DNA from: Flavobacteriales bacterium
Lineage (GTDB): Bacteria > Bacteroidota > Bacteroidia > Flavobacteriales > UA16
Reading direction: 5' to 3'
Length of the DNA: 10,394 nt
Assembly: GCA_002683735.1 (NCBI GenBank)
Contig: NYTZ01000082.1
Span: 1 to 10,394, forward strand
In this document: in pieces, positions 1 to 6,723 of the stretch
How positions within the stretch are numbered: position 1 is the first letter of the stretch
How the letters are laid out: each line of letters opens with the position of its first letter
Notes under the pieces: model-generated
Told to the model about the DNA's origin: nothing
Database searches by the model: none
The model's input: the letters and a program-made list of their open reading frames with translations, nothing else
Made by a program: the position numbers and the translations under genes

Positions 1-3000
1 ATTGCTTCGGCAACCAGACCTACCACACCCAAGTGATCACCATCGAGGACAACACCCTGCCCGAGGTGACGATGACCGCTCCGGCAGACTTGACCTTGGC
101 CGTCAACGGGCTCTGTTACGTCGACCTCGATCCGTCCAGCACGGGTGAGGGGATGCCGACCTACAGCGACAACTGCGATCTGGCTGACACCGGTATGGAG
201 TACTCGGATGTGACTGTTGACAGCGTGAGTACGGGTTGCTACAGCATCATCCGCACGTGGACGGCCATGGCGACGGACAGCTGCGGAAACGCCAACGCGG
301 CTTCTGCAGATCAGCGGATTGATGTCCAGGACATGATCGCCCCAAGCTTCAGCTATCTCCCGGTCGACACCATCGAGTGTGACCTGTGGGGCGACTGTTC
401 CTACGACTACCTCAACAGCCTCGGATTGGCCACGGCTTCCGACAACTGTCAGTTGAGCCACGTGGATGTCGAGTGCACGGCGGTTTCCAGCGCCTGCACG
501 GACGATTACATCATCGACTACACGGCTTACGACATGTGTGGCAACAGCACGTCCATTCAGCAGATCGTGGTGACGGCGGACCGTACCGGTCCGGAATTCA
601 CTTTCGCTCCTGGCGATTTGATGCTGGAGTGCGACGACGCTTCCTTGACGGGAGACGTGAATGGCTTTGCCGTTCCGGAGTACACCCCGGGCGATGGGCT
701 TCACGCTGAGGCCATGGACAACTGCGATGCAGACATTTCCGTGACCTACGCCGACGTCATTCTCCCCACGGAGTGCTCGACCGAGTATGTCATTCGCCGT
801 ACCTACAGTGTCTCTGACTGTGACGAGAATCTCTCGGAGCACATCCAGGACATCACCATCGACGACAGCACGGCTCCGGAGTTCACCTCCTTCCCGGCCG
901 ATGTGACCGTGGAGTGTGATGCCGTTCCTGCTGTGGCGGAACTCGGCAGCTTGGCTGCTGCTGACAACTGCAGCGCCACGGTCGACATCGAGTATCTCGG
1001 TGAGGTTCGCGCTGACGGTTCCTGTGAGGACACCTACACGTTGACCCGCACGTGGCGCACCACGGACTGCGCTGGCAATGCCCACGAGCAAAGCCAGACC
1101 ATCGAAGTCCAGGACACCACGGCCCCGATGCTCACCATCGACTGCCCGGCCGATGTCGTGTACAACAACGTCTGCTTTGATGATGGTGACCTGTCCATTG
1201 CCACCAATGGCGAGCCAAGCTGGACGGTCAGCGACAACTGTGACGCAGAGGTTTCCGTATCCTACACTTATGAGGACGAAGCTGTCTCGAATGGCGGATG
1301 TTCTGCGACGGTGGTGACCCGCACCTTTACAGTTACGGCCACGGACAACTGTGACAATGTCACCCAGCAAGTCTGTTCCCAGACCATCACCATCACCGAT
1401 GAGGAAGGTCCCGTGTTCGACGGCAACCCTGACGAGCTGTACCCGGCTCCGATCGCCTGCGGTGACATGCCAGACCCTTACGACACCAATGTCCTTCCGC
1501 TTCACGCCACGGACAACTGTGATGAGGATTTGACCTATGAAATTTCCATGGCGTTCATGACGTCTGGTTCTTGTCCCGGTACCTATGTCCGAATCTGGAA
1601 GGCATTTGATGCCTGCGGCAATGAATCTGAAACTGCCATCCAGTATGTGGCGACCGTCGATACCCTGGCGCCAGAATTTGACTTCTGCCCGGAGGACATC
1701 ACGGTATATCTCGACGAGAACTGCAGTGCAGACTTGAGCACGGCTGTGACCGGCATGGCCACCGTGACGGACAATTGCGACGCCAACCCCAATGTCTGGT
1801 ACGAGGATGTCAGCCAAATGGACCTGCCGAGTGCTTGTGACACCGATGGAGCCGACTACGTCTATGGCGAGGCCGACGGTGAACACAATGGTTCTTACCA
1901 ATTCACCCGTGTCTTCTATGCTGAAGACCTCTGTGAGAACGAGAACTACAAGGCGAACAGCTTCTGTGAGCACATCATTACGGTGGCAGACGAGATCGCC
2001 CCGAGTCTGTCGGTCAACTGGCCGGCTGACCGCACGGAGTTGCTCGGCGCAGCTTGCGACGCTGACACCGGTCTCGACTTGGTGACGGCTTCCGCCACAG
2101 ACAACTGTGATGGCGACGTGACCATCAGCATTTACCACAGCGACAGCGCTCCGGTGCACACGTGCGACGGTTCCGACGGCACCGCTGAAGGCAGCTACAC
2201 CTTCATCCGGACCTGGACAGCCATCGCCTGCGACGACAGCGGAAACGAGACGACGCAGACGCACGACCAGCTCTTCACAGTGACTGACGAGGTGAACCCC
2301 ACGGTCAGCATCAGCGGGCCAGAAGCGTTCAGCGCAGTTCTTGCGGCCGATTGCACCGTGGACATCACGCCGGCTGTTGCCGGGGAGGCCACAGCTGAGG
2401 CAGCCGACAATTGTGACAGCGATGTGAGCATTGCCATCACGTATGTCGACTCCGCACCGACCTACAACTGCGACGCGTCTGATGGCGCTGCCGAGGGCAG
2501 CTACTCCATCACCCGGACGTGGACGGCAACGGCGACCGACGATTGTGGCAACCAGAGTAGCGAAGACCACATCCAGACCATCACGGTGACGGATGAGTCC
2601 GCTCCGGACTTGAGTGCCATGGCCCCGGCCGACCAGACGACCCAGATCGATGCCTTCTGCGAGGCAGACCTGAGCACGGACGCACTCGGTTACGCCTCCC
2701 ACACCACGAGTGACGGATGTGACTCCGATGTGACGGTGGAGAGCAGCTTCAGCGACAGCGCTCCGCAGTACACCTGCACGGGCGACGATAATGCACTGGA
2801 GGGCAGCTACACCTTCGTCCGGACGTTTAGCTTCACGGCCACGGATGACTGCGGCAACAGCAGCTCCATCAGTGTGGAACAGACCATCACGGTTGAGGAC
2901 AACATGGATCCGTCCCAGACAATCGAGACGCTGTCCCCGGTGACGCTTTACCTCGATGGCGACTGTGCCACCGACCGCAGCGACATGGCGACGGGCATTC

Positions 3001-4439
3001 CGGCTGTCACCGCGCTGGACAACTGCGACGGCGATGTGGCCAACCAGTTGACCTTCATGGACAGCCCGAACGTCTACACTTGCAACGACGGCGACAGCCA
3101 GGCTGAGGGCAGCTACACCTTCACCCGGACGTGGACCAGCGTGGCCACCGATGATTGCGGCAATGAGAACACCGTGACCACCAGCCAGGACATCACCGTC
3201 CTCGATGAGTTGGCTCCGCAGTTCACGTCCACATGCGATGTCGAGAATGGCGAGACCGTGGAGTACGCCTGCGGTGACGACAACCAAAATGGCATCAACG
3301 ACATCTTTGACTTCATCCAGATCCCCGAGGCCTGCGACGTCGAATATGTGGACAACTGCGACACCGAGGTGTCCTTGGTCCTCTCCACTGAGGAGAGCGG
3401 TTACCTGCCTACGGAGGACATCGCCAACTTCTGCGCTCCGGCGAATCCGGAGGCCGTGGAAAACGGGGAGACCTGTGATGAGCGCGATCCTGAAGCCATC
3501 CGCCTGTTCAACTTCCCGAACGGTGAGGCGTTTACCCTTGTGGACGGCGGCAGCAGCATCGTGGAGATTGCACCAGACAGCACGATGCACATCGTGCTCG
3601 AGACCACGGACGGCAACGGGGGTGGCTTCATCTTCGAGGCCACCTACGAAGGTGGACACAACTGGAATGAGTGGCTCGCCCTCCCGGGCATGCACAACTA
3701 CAAGAAGGATTGTGCCGACATCTTCCCGGGCGTCGAGATCTGGACCGATTGGATCTACTACATCATGGACGGCGGTACCATGACGGGTACGGGCACGTTC
3801 GCAGGATCCTCCTTCGAACTGGCTCACCAGCCGATGAACGCTTACTACGGTCTCCAGATCGGTGAGGGCGCCAACAACAAGAACGAGAACTACGGTGGCA
3901 GTGCCTGGTTCTTCTACAACGGTGAGCTTGTCGTGGACGGCATCAGCCAGGGAGCCCTGTCTTCCTCCGGTGACATCTTCTTCGACCTCGACTGCTGCCT
4001 CGGTTGGCAGATCGATTACAGCTACACCATTGCTGACGACTGTGGCAACGAGACGAGCTTCTCCTACACCAACCTTGGAACGGGTGAGTTCAACAACCTC
4101 GACGATGCGACGGTGAGTGGTGATGGCACGCACAGCCCGGTGGACATCACCGGTGGTGTGAGCAGCCTCAAGGATCCGATCCGCATCACAGGCCTGCAGC
4201 CAAACCCGACCAACGATTACAGCACGCTCGGCTTCATCGTGAACAACAACATGCGCCTGCGCATCGACCTGTACACCATGAGTGGCCAGTTCGTCCAGGA
4301 GTTGTTCGACGGCAATGCCAGCGAAGACGTCCAGTACGTGCTCGACATCGATGCCAACACACTGGCCGGTGGCATGTATCAGGTCCGCCTGAGCAGCTCC
4401 GACTACGTGGTGGTCAAAAAGCTCCTGGTTTCCGAGTGA
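1..4439 (+). CDS. Giant secreted HYR/Ig-like repeat protein with T9SS C-terminal sorting domain (5' partial)
   Basis: The reading frame is already open at the window edge (first whole codon at 3) and reads CFGNQ, which matches the D-x-C-G-N end of a repeat unit, so the true start lies upstream; the GTG at 33 is an internal Val. Numbering residues from that GTG, there are about 1468 residues to the stop. At least twelve tandem units share a (D/E)D-x-x-x-P junction, a central DNCD motif (residues 46, 137, 229, 311, 401, 494, 580, 690, 792, 894 as DGC, 997, 1107) and an R-T-W...D-D-C-G-N end, which resembles HYR/Ig-like repeats. Units are rich in Asp/Glu and carry about four Cys each, suggesting disulphides and perhaps cation binding outside the cell. 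The C-terminus is a type A T9SS tail, so export across the outer membrane is expected. The role may be adhesive or structural, but this is an inference; no catalytic domain is recognised. A hairpin follows the stop. Confidence 0.9.
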   Translation, partial: CFGNQTYHTQVITIEDNTLPEVTMTAPADLTLAVNGLCYVDLDPSSTGEGMPTYSDNCDLADTGMEYSDVTVDSVSTGCYSIIRTWTAMATDSCGNANAASADQRIDVQDMIAPSFSYLPVDTIECDLWGDCSYDYLNSLGLATASDNCQLSHVDVECTAVSSACTDDYIIDYTAYDMCGNSTSIQQIVVTADRTGPEFTFAPGDLMLECDDASLTGDVNGFAVPEYTPGDGLHAEAMDNCDADISVTYADVILPTECSTEYVIRRTYSVSDCDENLSEHIQDITIDDSTAPEFTSFPADVTVECDAVPAVAELGSLAAADNCSATVDIEYLGEVRADGSCEDTYTLTRTWRTTDCAGNAHEQSQTIEVQDTTAPMLTIDCPADVVYNNVCFDDGDLSIATNGEPSWTVSDNCDAEVSVSYTYEDEAVSNGGCSATVVTRTFTVTATDNCDNVTQQVCSQTITITDEEGPVFDGNPDELYPAPIACGDMPDPYDTNVLPLHATDNCDEDLTYEISMAFMTSGSCPGTYVRIWKAFDACGNESETAIQYVATVDTLAPEFDFCPEDITVYLDENCSADLSTAVTGMATVTDNCDANPNVWYEDVSQMDLPSACDTDGADYVYGEADGEHNGSYQFTRVFYAEDLCENENYKANSFCEHIITVADEIAPSLSVNWPADRTELLGAACDADTGLDLVTASATDNCDGDVTISIYHSDSAPVHTCDGSDGTAEGSYTFIRTWTAIACDDSGNETTQTHDQLFTVTDEVNPTVSISGPEAFSAVLAADCTVDITPAVAGEATAEAADNCDSDVSIAITYVDSAPTYNCDASDGAAEGSYSITRTWTATATDDCGNQSSEDHIQTITVTDESAPDLSAMAPADQTTQIDAFCEADLSTDALGYASHTTSDGCDSDVTVESSFSDSAPQYTCTGDDNALEGSYTFVRTFSFTATDDCGNSSSISVEQTITVEDNMDPSQTIETLSPVTLYLDGDCATDRSDMATGIPAVTALDNCDGDVANQLTFMDSPNVYTCNDGDSQAEGSYTFTRTWTSVATDDCGNENTVTTSQDITVLDELAPQFTSTCDVENGETVEYACGDDNQNGINDIFDFIQIPEACDVEYVDNCDTEVSLVLSTEESGYLPTEDIANFCAPANPEAVENGETCDERDPEAIRLFNFPNGEAFTLVDGGSSIVEIAPDSTMHIVLETTDGNGGGFIFEATYEGGHNWNEWLALPGMHNYKKDCADIFPGVEIWTDWIYYIMDGGTMTGTGTFAGSSFELAHQPMNAYYGLQIGEGANNKNENYGGSAWFFYNGELVVDGISQGALSSSGDIFFDLDCCLGWQIDYSYTIADDCGNETSFSYTNLGTGEFNNLDDATVSGDGTHSPVDITGGVSSLKDPIRITGLQPNPTNDYSTLGFIVNNNMRLRIDLYTMSGQFVQELFDGNASEDVQYVLDIDANTLAGGMYQVRLSSSDYVVVKKLLVSE
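36..3389 (+). repeat. Tandem HYR/Ig-like repeat array, two length classes
   Basis: Distances between successive DNC motifs are about 91, 92, 82, 90, 93, 86, 110, 102, 102, 103 and 110 residues. The first six intervals are short; the later ones are longer because of an extra Y-x-C-D-x-x-D-G-x-x-E-G-S-Y segment before the R-T-W strand. Junctions such as ITVTDESAP, ITIDDSTAP and IEVQDTTAP mark unit boundaries. The order (short class, then long class) suggests that at least two ancestral units were amplified separately. Confidence 0.85.
2187..3140 (+). repeat. Four DNA-level repeat cores at exactly 306-bp spacing
   Basis: A segment starting gaRggcagctac (R = A or G), encoding EGSY followed by T-F/S-I, V/T-R-T-W/F, begins at 2187, 2493, 2799 and 3105. 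Each is exactly 306 bp (102 codons) from the next. The copies differ at only a few bases across about 30 nt, more alike than the flanking parts of each unit. A diverged NGSY copy lies 100 codons upstream of the first one. Confidence 0.85.
3390..4019 (+). other. Beta-rich module inserted inside the last HYR-like unit
   Basis: In ordinary units the DNC motif is followed by the D-x-C-G-N motif after roughly 30-45 residues. In the last unit DNCD is at residue 1107 but DDCGN is only at 1335-1339, about 228 residues later. The intervening stretch (about residues 1120-1328) is Gly-, Asn- and aromatic-rich, with short motifs such as TDWIYYIMDGG, QIGEGANNKNENYGG and SAWFFYNGE, and lacks the unit signatures. 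It looks like a separate beta-sandwich-type domain nested in the repeat. From memory, similar W/Y-rich motifs occur near the C-termini of other flavobacterial HYR proteins with T9SS tails; I cannot name a Pfam family. Confidence 0.6.
4185..4436 (+). other. Type A T9SS C-terminal sorting domain
   Basis: Residues about 1385-1468 have the classic order: GLQPNPTND, a hydrophobic strand, LYTMSGQFVQEL, then LAGGMYQVRL and a Lys-containing end, VVKKLLVSE. This is the Por_Secre_tail pattern that directs Bacteroidota proteins through the type IX secretion pore, where the tail is normally cleaved and the protein anchored or released. Confidence 0.93.
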
Positions 4440-4483
4440 TTCCAGAACTAGAGGAAAGCGTTTTACCAAATCGCGCTTGAGGC

Positions 4484-4513
4484 GGAAGCCGTTCCCGAAA
4501 GGGGACGGCTTCC
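4484..4513 (+). terminator. Strong GAAA-loop hairpin, probable terminator of the repeat protein gene
   Basis: A 13-bp stem (4484-4496 with 4501-4513, one G-T wobble) closes a GAAA tetraloop at 4497-4500, beginning 44 nt after the stop codon. The bases that follow are tgcatttg, so there is no real U-tract. It could be an atypical intrinsic terminator or an mRNA 3'-end stabiliser. It sits just upstream of the glycosyltransferase promoter-like site. Confidence 0.6.
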
Positions 4514-4528
4514 TGCATTTGCGGGGGG

Positions 4529-4536
4529 TATCTTCC
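4529..4536 (+). promoter_or_regulatory. -7-like element TATCTTCC before the glycosyltransferase
   Basis: It matches the Bacteroidota -7 consensus TAnnTTTG at the TA and TT positions and ends 4 nt before the TTG start codon at 4541. No clear -33 TTTG box is visible at the proper distance. The spacing repeats that seen at hemJ and tatD, which supports both the promoter call and the TTG start. Confidence 0.4.
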
Positions 4537-4540
4537 GCCT

Positions 4541-5563
4541 TTGAAGTCCATCACCGTGACCCGCGTACTCGTCATCCGCTTCTCCAGCATGGGGGATGTG
4601 ATCCTGACCTCTCCTGTGGTCCGGGCCCTCCATGCGCTGCTCGAGGGGGAGGTGGAGGTGCACTTCCTCACCAAGTCCGCATTTGCGGCTGCAGTGCAGG
4701 GATTGTCCGGGGTGAAGCGCGTGTGGACCATCGACCGGACCACGGCTGAAGTGGAGGAGGAGATGCAAGCACAGGGTTTCCATTACGTGGTGGACCTGCA
4801 CGCCAACGCACGGTCGGCTTTCCTCAAGCGGGGGTTGCGGAAAGGGGAGGGGCGGACCTTCGACCTGACCGTCGACAAGCGAAGCCTTGACAAGATTTGG
4901 TTGGTGCGAACCGGTTGGGACCGCCTTGCCGGTCAACACGTGGTGGAACGCTATCTCGACACCCTCCGGCCTTTCGGGTCTGCCTTGGCCGCGCTCGAAT
5001 CCAGGGGGGACGATGGGCGGTTGAGTCTGCCCCATGTGGAGGTGACCCCGTCCAAATCAAGGAAGAAAGTCGCATTGGCGCTCGGTGCGGCCCATACGGG
5101 AAAGTCGATTCCCGAGGCCCATTGGGAGACCATCGTGGCCGGGGTGCTCGAGGCGGGGCATGTCGTCCACTTGGTCGGGGGTCCGGAAGAAGCAGAAATG
5201 GGCCAGCGGTTGTCCGCCAAGCATCAATCCGCAGCGTTGGTCAACGGAGCAGGAGAACTCAGCTGGCCTGAGACCTTTTCGGCCATGGCCTCGGCAGACG
5301 TGCTCATCGTCGGCGATACGGGGGCCATGCATGCCGGCGCCGCCCTTCAGGTGCCGATGGTGGTGGTGTGGGGATGTACTTCCCCAGCCTTGGGTATGGG
5401 GCCGTGGCGGGCCCATCCTGATACGGTTCAGCTGGAGCCGGAGCAACCCGAACGGTCCCGTCCTTGCAGTCGTCTGGGAGACCGTTGTCGACACCGCACA
5501 CCGTGCATCCACCGCGTATCGCCGCAGCGGATCTTGGGGGCGGTCGGGGACATCTTCAGTTGA
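4541..5563 (+). CDS. Glycosyltransferase family 9 (ADP-heptose:LPS heptosyltransferase-like)
   Basis: This 340-residue protein has the length and layout of GT9, a GT-B fold enzyme. The N-terminal strand and loop VLVIRFSSMGDVILTSP (residues 9-25) contain Asp19, which aligns with the proposed catalytic acid of WaaC/WaaF. The C-terminal half has LGAAHTGKSIPEAHW (181-195) and VGDTGAMHAGAALQVP (257-272), the nucleotide-sugar binding region. It would act in the cytoplasm on lipopolysaccharide or another envelope glycan; the sugar cannot be read from sequence. The tail carries three Cys (309, 316, 322) in a pattern familiar from Bacteroidota GT9 proteins. The start is TTG at 4541, just after a promoter-like element; GTG at 4556 is the alternative and would drop five residues. 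The 3' end overlaps the convergent thioesterase by 8 bp. Confidence 0.9.
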   Translation: MKSITVTRVLVIRFSSMGDVILTSPVVRALHALLEGEVEVHFLTKSAFAAAVQGLSGVKRVWTIDRTTAEVEEEMQAQGFHYVVDLHANARSAFLKRGLRKGEGRTFDLTVDKRSLDKIWLVRTGWDRLAGQHVVERYLDTLRPFGSALAALESRGDDGRLSLPHVEVTPSKSRKKVALALGAAHTGKSIPEAHWETIVAGVLEAGHVVHLVGGPEEAEMGQRLSAKHQSAALVNGAGELSWPETFSAMASADVLIVGDTGAMHAGAALQVPMVVVWGCTSPALGMGPWRAHPDTVQLEPEQPERSRPCSRLGDRCRHRTPCIHRVSPQRILGAVGDIFS

Positions 5564-6071
5564 ACAGGGCCTTGAGCTCGGTGGCGTCCGAAGGCTTCAT
5601 CTTCCCGGCGAGAATCAACCGGAGCTGACGACGACGCAGGGCGCCCTCAAAACGGCGATGCTCCTCCTCAGTCTCGGGCACAAGATCCGGCACCATGATG
5701 GGGGCGCCGAGCTGGTCGACCGCCACGAAGGTGTACATGGCCTCATTGCTTTTGGACCGCTTGCCCGTGGCATTGTCCTCTACGAACACCTCCATGAACA
5801 CTTCCATGGAGCTGGTGAAGGCCCGGCTCACTTTGGCCTCGATGGTGACCATGTCCCCAAGTCGGATGGGTTGGTCAAACGAGACGTTGTTGACCGCGGC
5901 CGTGACCACGACACGGCGGCAGTGCCGGTTGGCGCTGATGGCCGACGCGATGTCCATCCAATTGAGCAGCTGTCCCCCCATCAGGTTGCCAAGTACGTTG
6001 GTGTCGTTGGGCAGAACGATGTGGGTGGTGGTGGCGAAGGTCTCCTTCGCAGTGCGGGTCTTCGTGGCCAT
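5556..6071 (-). CDS. Hotdog-fold acyl-CoA thioesterase
   Basis: The 171-residue product belongs to the YciA/BACH-type acyl-CoA thioesterases, which hydrolyse acyl-CoA to free fatty acid and CoA in the cytoplasm. It shows the family order: PNDTNVLGNLMGGQLLNWMD (residues 21-40) on the central hotdog helix with the probable catalytic Asp40, then SFDQPIRLGD (64-73), and EAMYTFVAVD (110-119). The C-terminal 40 residues are charged and probably helical. The ATG at 6071 is the only sensible start and lies 19 nt downstream of a -7-like element. It is transcribed divergently from hemJ and converges on the glycosyltransferase, with overlapping stop regions. The acyl-chain preference is unknown. Confidence 0.9.
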   Translation of the reverse strand: MATKTRTAKETFATTTHIVLPNDTNVLGNLMGGQLLNWMDIASAISANRHCRRVVVTAAVNNVSFDQPIRLGDMVTIEAKVSRAFTSSMEVFMEVFVEDNATGKRSKSNEAMYTFVAVDQLGAPIMVPDLVPETEEEHRRFEGALRRRQLRLILAGKMKPSDATELKALFN

Positions 6072-6090
6072 GTTGCGCGTTGTTGCCCTG

Positions 6091-6098
6091 CAAAGGTC
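6091..6098 (-). promoter_or_regulatory. -7-like element GACCTTTG for the thioesterase
   Basis: Read on the minus strand the site is GACCTTTGC, matching the nnTTTG half of TAnnTTTG. It ends 19 nt before the ATG. Ten bases around it (6088-6097) are an exact inverted copy of the hemJ-side site. Confidence 0.4.
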
Positions 6099-6138
6099 GC
6101 CTTCCGGACCCGCACGTGGGAATCCGGCAACACTCCTT

Positions 6139-6146
6139 CACCTTTG
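6139..6146 (+). promoter_or_regulatory. -7-like element CACCTTTG for hemJ
   Basis: CACCTTTG ends 4 nt before the hemJ ATG at 6151, the same spacing as at tatD and the glycosyltransferase. ACCTTTGCAG at 6140-6149 is shared with the divergent thioesterase promoter. The leading TA of the consensus is CA here. Confidence 0.4.
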
Positions 6147-6150
6147 CAGC

Positions 6151-6714
6151 ATGTCGTACGACGTCCTGAAGGCCCTACACATCATCTTCGTGGTGACCTG
6201 GTTTGCGGGGTTGTTCTACCTCTTCCGCCTGTTCATCTACCACCGGGAGGCCATGGACAAGCCCGCCGCGGAGCGCGATGTGCTCGTGCCGCAGTTCCGC
6301 ATCATGGAACGGCGCCTTTGGGCGGCCATCACTTTGCCGAGTGGGGTGCTCGCCACGGCGTTCGGATTTTCGCTCATCTGGCTCAATCCGGTCTGGCTAC
6401 AGATGCCCTTCATGTGGGTCAAGCTCGCCTTTGTCGGAGCCTTGTGGGCCTACATGGTGCTCGGGCACCGCATCCTGGGCGAATGCAGGGAGGGATCGCC
6501 CTCTGCATCCTCGATCCGCTTGCGATTTCTCAATGAGCTGCCCACGGTGATCCTCATCGCGGTGGTGTTCCTAATCGTGCTCAAGGATGCGGTTGGTTGG
6601 ATCTGGGGCGTCGCGGGCATTCTGGGGCTCGCCCTTCTGCTCACCGTGGCCATCAAGCGATATCAGCGAATTCGCGGGCAAAACGGGGGTGGAGACGCCG
6701 GTGAGGGGGCCTAA
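6151..6714 (+). CDS. hemJ: HemJ-type protoporphyrinogen IX oxidase (UPF0093 family)
   Basis: This 187-residue integral membrane protein matches HemJ, which oxidises protoporphyrinogen IX to protoporphyrin IX late in haem synthesis. The N-terminus KALHIIFVVTWFAGLFYLFR (residues 7-26) holds the conserved His10 and is followed by LFIYH; FMWVKL carries the conserved Lys91; and RFLNELPTVILIAVVFLIVL (125-144) is the typical late helix. About four to five hydrophobic segments are visible (near 8-30, 57-78, 84-105, 131-146, 150-168). The frame is open back to an ATG at 5695, but that extension lies antisense to the thioesterase, and the family start is clearly the ATG at 6151. The usual Pro in the Y-L-P-R motif is Phe25 here. 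The TAA stop overlaps the tatD promoter-like site. Confidence 0.9.
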   Translation: MSYDVLKALHIIFVVTWFAGLFYLFRLFIYHREAMDKPAAERDVLVPQFRIMERRLWAAITLPSGVLATAFGFSLIWLNPVWLQMPFMWVKLAFVGALWAYMVLGHRILGECREGSPSASSIRLRFLNELPTVILIAVVFLIVLKDAVGWIWGVAGILGLALLLTVAIKRYQRIRGQNGGGDAGEGA

Positions 6715-6719
6715 TTTTG
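6712..6719 (+). promoter_or_regulatory. -7 element TAATTTTG for tatD
   Basis: TAATTTTG is an exact match to the Bacteroidota -7 consensus TAnnTTTG. Its first three bases are the hemJ stop codon. It ends 4 nt before the tatD ATG at 6724, so a transcript from it would have almost no 5' leader. No obvious -33 box is seen in the GC-rich hemJ 3' end. Confidence 0.5.
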
Positions 6720-6723
6720 CGAC

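Noticed and set aside
36..3389. Repeat array as a CRISPR or non-coding satellite
   Set aside because: The repeats are in one long open frame with codon-sized spacing and protein-level conservation.
5695..6150. Upstream extension of the hemJ frame to an ATG at 5695
   Set aside because: The extra 152 residues lie antisense to the thioesterase and show no HemJ similarity; the family N-terminus starts at 6151.
5085..6536. A 483-codon open frame on the plus strand across three genes
   Set aside because: It runs out of frame through the glycosyltransferase, antisense to the thioesterase and out of frame in hemJ; its product is Arg/Gly/His-rich with no family resemblance. It is a GC-rich shadow.
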